Of a stretch of DNA of 64,000 nucleotides, positions 63,091 to 64,000 are shown piece by piece; position 1 is the first letter of the stretch, and every line of letters begins with the position of its first letter. The notes under the pieces were generated by a model. It did not search any database. It was not told where the DNA came from and worked only from the letters and a program-made list of their open reading frames with translations. The stretch is from assembly GCF_002251855.1 (NCBI RefSeq), contig NZ_NOXW01000021.1, positions 806,001-870,000 on the forward strand. The letters run 5' to 3'. The translations under genes and the position numbers were made by a program. This DNA is from Rhodoferax sp. TH121 (GTDB lineage Bacteria; Pseudomonadota; Gammaproteobacteria; Burkholderiales; Burkholderiaceae_C).

Positions 63091-64000
63091 CTACTCCCAC
63101 TCGATGGTGGCGGGCGGTTTGCTACTGACGTCGTAGGTCACACGATTGATACCGCGCACCTCGTTAATGATCCGACCAGACACGGTCTTTAGTAGGCTGT
63201 AAGGCAATTCAGCCCAGTCAGCGGTCATGAAGTCGCTGGTTTGCACGGCACGCAAAGCCACAACATAGTCATAGGTTCGGCCGTCGCCCATGACCCCCAC
63301 ACTTTTTACCGGCAAAAACACCGTAAAGGCCTGGGATACCGCGTCGTACCAAGTTTTTGGCACGTGGCGTGGGTTTGCACCCAAGGCGATACTGCCCTCA
63401 TAAGGCGCTTTGCGCAACTCTTCAATGAAGATGGCATCAGCTCGACGCAATAAGTCTGCGTATTCTCTCTTGACCTCGCCCAAGATACGCACGCCCAAGC
63501 CTGGGCCGGGAAACGGATGGCGATACACCATGTCCGCCGGCAAGCCGAGGGCCACCCCCAACTCACGTACCTCATCCTTGAACAGCTCGCGCAATGGTTC
63601 CAGAAGTTTGAGGCCCAGTTGCTCGGGTAGTCCGCCCACGTTGTGGTGACTCTTAATCGTTACCGCTTTTTTGGTCTTGGCGCCACCTGATTCGATGACG
63701 TCTGGATAAATGGTGCCTTGTGCCAGCCACTTTGCACCGGATTTGGAGGCGCCCGATGCCGTTAGTTTTGCAGCTTCTGACTTGAAGACTTCCACAAACT
63801 CGCGGCCAATGATTTTCCGCTTGGCTTCAGGCTCGCTCACACCGGCGAGATGCCCCAGGAACTGGGCAGAGGCATCTACGCGGATGACTTTGGCATGCAG
63901 CTTGCCAACAAACATGTCCATCACCATATCGCCCTCATTGAGGCGCAATAGACCATGGTCCACAAACACGCAAGTCAACTGATCCCCAATGGCACGGTGG
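63091..64000 (-). CDS. guaA: GMP synthase (glutamine-hydrolysing), C-terminal part; 5' end outside the window
   Basis: The visible 303 codons are open up to the right edge. [15 protein letters not shown], the [23 protein letters not shown] stretch and [15 protein letters not shown] are typical of the GuaA PPase and dimerisation domains, and the end [17 protein letters not shown] is the universal C-terminus. It converts XMP to GMP with glutamine and ATP. The TTG at 63978 is an internal Leu, not a start. The N-terminal amidotransferase domain is outside the window. Confidence 0.95.
   Translation of the reverse strand, partial: HRAIGDQLTCVFVDHGLLRLNEGDMVMDMFVGKLHAKVIRVDASAQFLGHLAGVSEPEAKRKIIGREFVEVFKSEAAKLTASGASKSGAKWLAQGTIYPDVIESGGAKTKKAVTIKSHHNVGGLPEQLGLKLLEPLRELFKDEVRELGVALGLPADMVYRHPFPGPGLGVRILGEVKREYADLLRRADAIFIEELRKAPYEGSIALGANPRHVPKTWYDAVSQAFTVFLPVKSVGVMGDGRTYDYVVALRAVQTSDFMTADWAELPYSLLKTVSGRIINEVRGINRVTYDVSSKPPATIEWE

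Noticed and set aside
63976..63978. TTG as the start of guaA
   Set aside because: The frame stays open to the window edge and upstream codons continue GMP synthase sequence; the gene is merely cut.
1..64000. tRNA or rRNA genes, CRISPR arrays, insertion sequences, prophage
   Set aside because: No cloverleaf, spaced direct repeats, transposase or phage structural gene was recognised. A tRNAscan or Rfam search could still find a missed RNA.

Overview
The window reads as a chromosomal segment of a Burkholderiales bacterium, most likely family Comamonadaceae (Rhodoferax/Polaromonas-like). The signs are high-GC coding sequence, the ygfZ-mltG-tmk-holB-pilZ-tatD order, PEP-CTERM proteins, orphan fliA- and cheZ-type genes, and a dispersed hairpin repeat (GCTAY-N7-RTAGC followed by TGCTTGCGCA). 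The genus is inference. No rRNA, tRNA, CRISPR array, insertion sequence or prophage was seen.

Layout. 0-8.4 kb: partial rlhA (minus), an MFS permease and a DUF1624 membrane protein, a FliA-family sigma factor, then a tight minus-strand operon selO-msrB-yciB-bolA-parvulin. 8.5-29.4 kb: a long plus-strand acyl-CoA block. It has an acyl-CoA ligase and a complete Liv-type ABC importer, a FadB-like fusion enzyme behind a perfect palindrome that looks like a TetR-family operator, an M20 peptidase, a thiolase, creD and an acyl-CoA dehydrogenase. A second tight cluster follows: SDR, hotdog thioesterase, AidB-like dehydrogenase, GST, GNAT and SDR. 29.4-48 kb: cupredoxin plus GGDEF/EAL pair, HDAC-family hydrolase, a 53-residue gene, HD-GYP protein, glutathione reductase, periplasmic binding protein, tex between two PEP-CTERM proteins, HDOD protein, patatin, alpha/beta hydrolase, and a large PAS-GGDEF-EAL protein. 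48-56.7 kb: Fe-ADH, HSL-type hydrolase, a thioesterase-GNAT fusion, cheZ, and ygfZ divergent from mltG-tmk-holB-pilZ-tatD. 56.7-64 kb: ankyrin protein, cyclase-FHA protein, a 307-base gap, a small hypothetical gene, ldcA, tadA fused to a degenerate hydrolase, a REC-GGDEF-EAL protein and partial guaA.

How they work together. Two themes dominate. One is CoA-ester catabolism: uptake, activation, dehydrogenation, hydration/oxidation and thiolysis genes all lie within about 20 kb. The other is nucleotide second messengers: three GGDEF/EAL proteins, one HD-GYP, one HDOD, one PilZ and one class III cyclase with an FHA domain.

The most unusual structure is the dispersed repeat. Nine good copies occur in 64 kb and seven lie inside genes. 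The same reading frame is used by every gene copy of a given orientation, so the element appears to have been inserted into proteins as short peptides. Other points are a LivF with Arg in place of the Walker A Lys, the thioesterase-GNAT fusion, and a TadA fused to a hydrolase that has lost its nucleophile.
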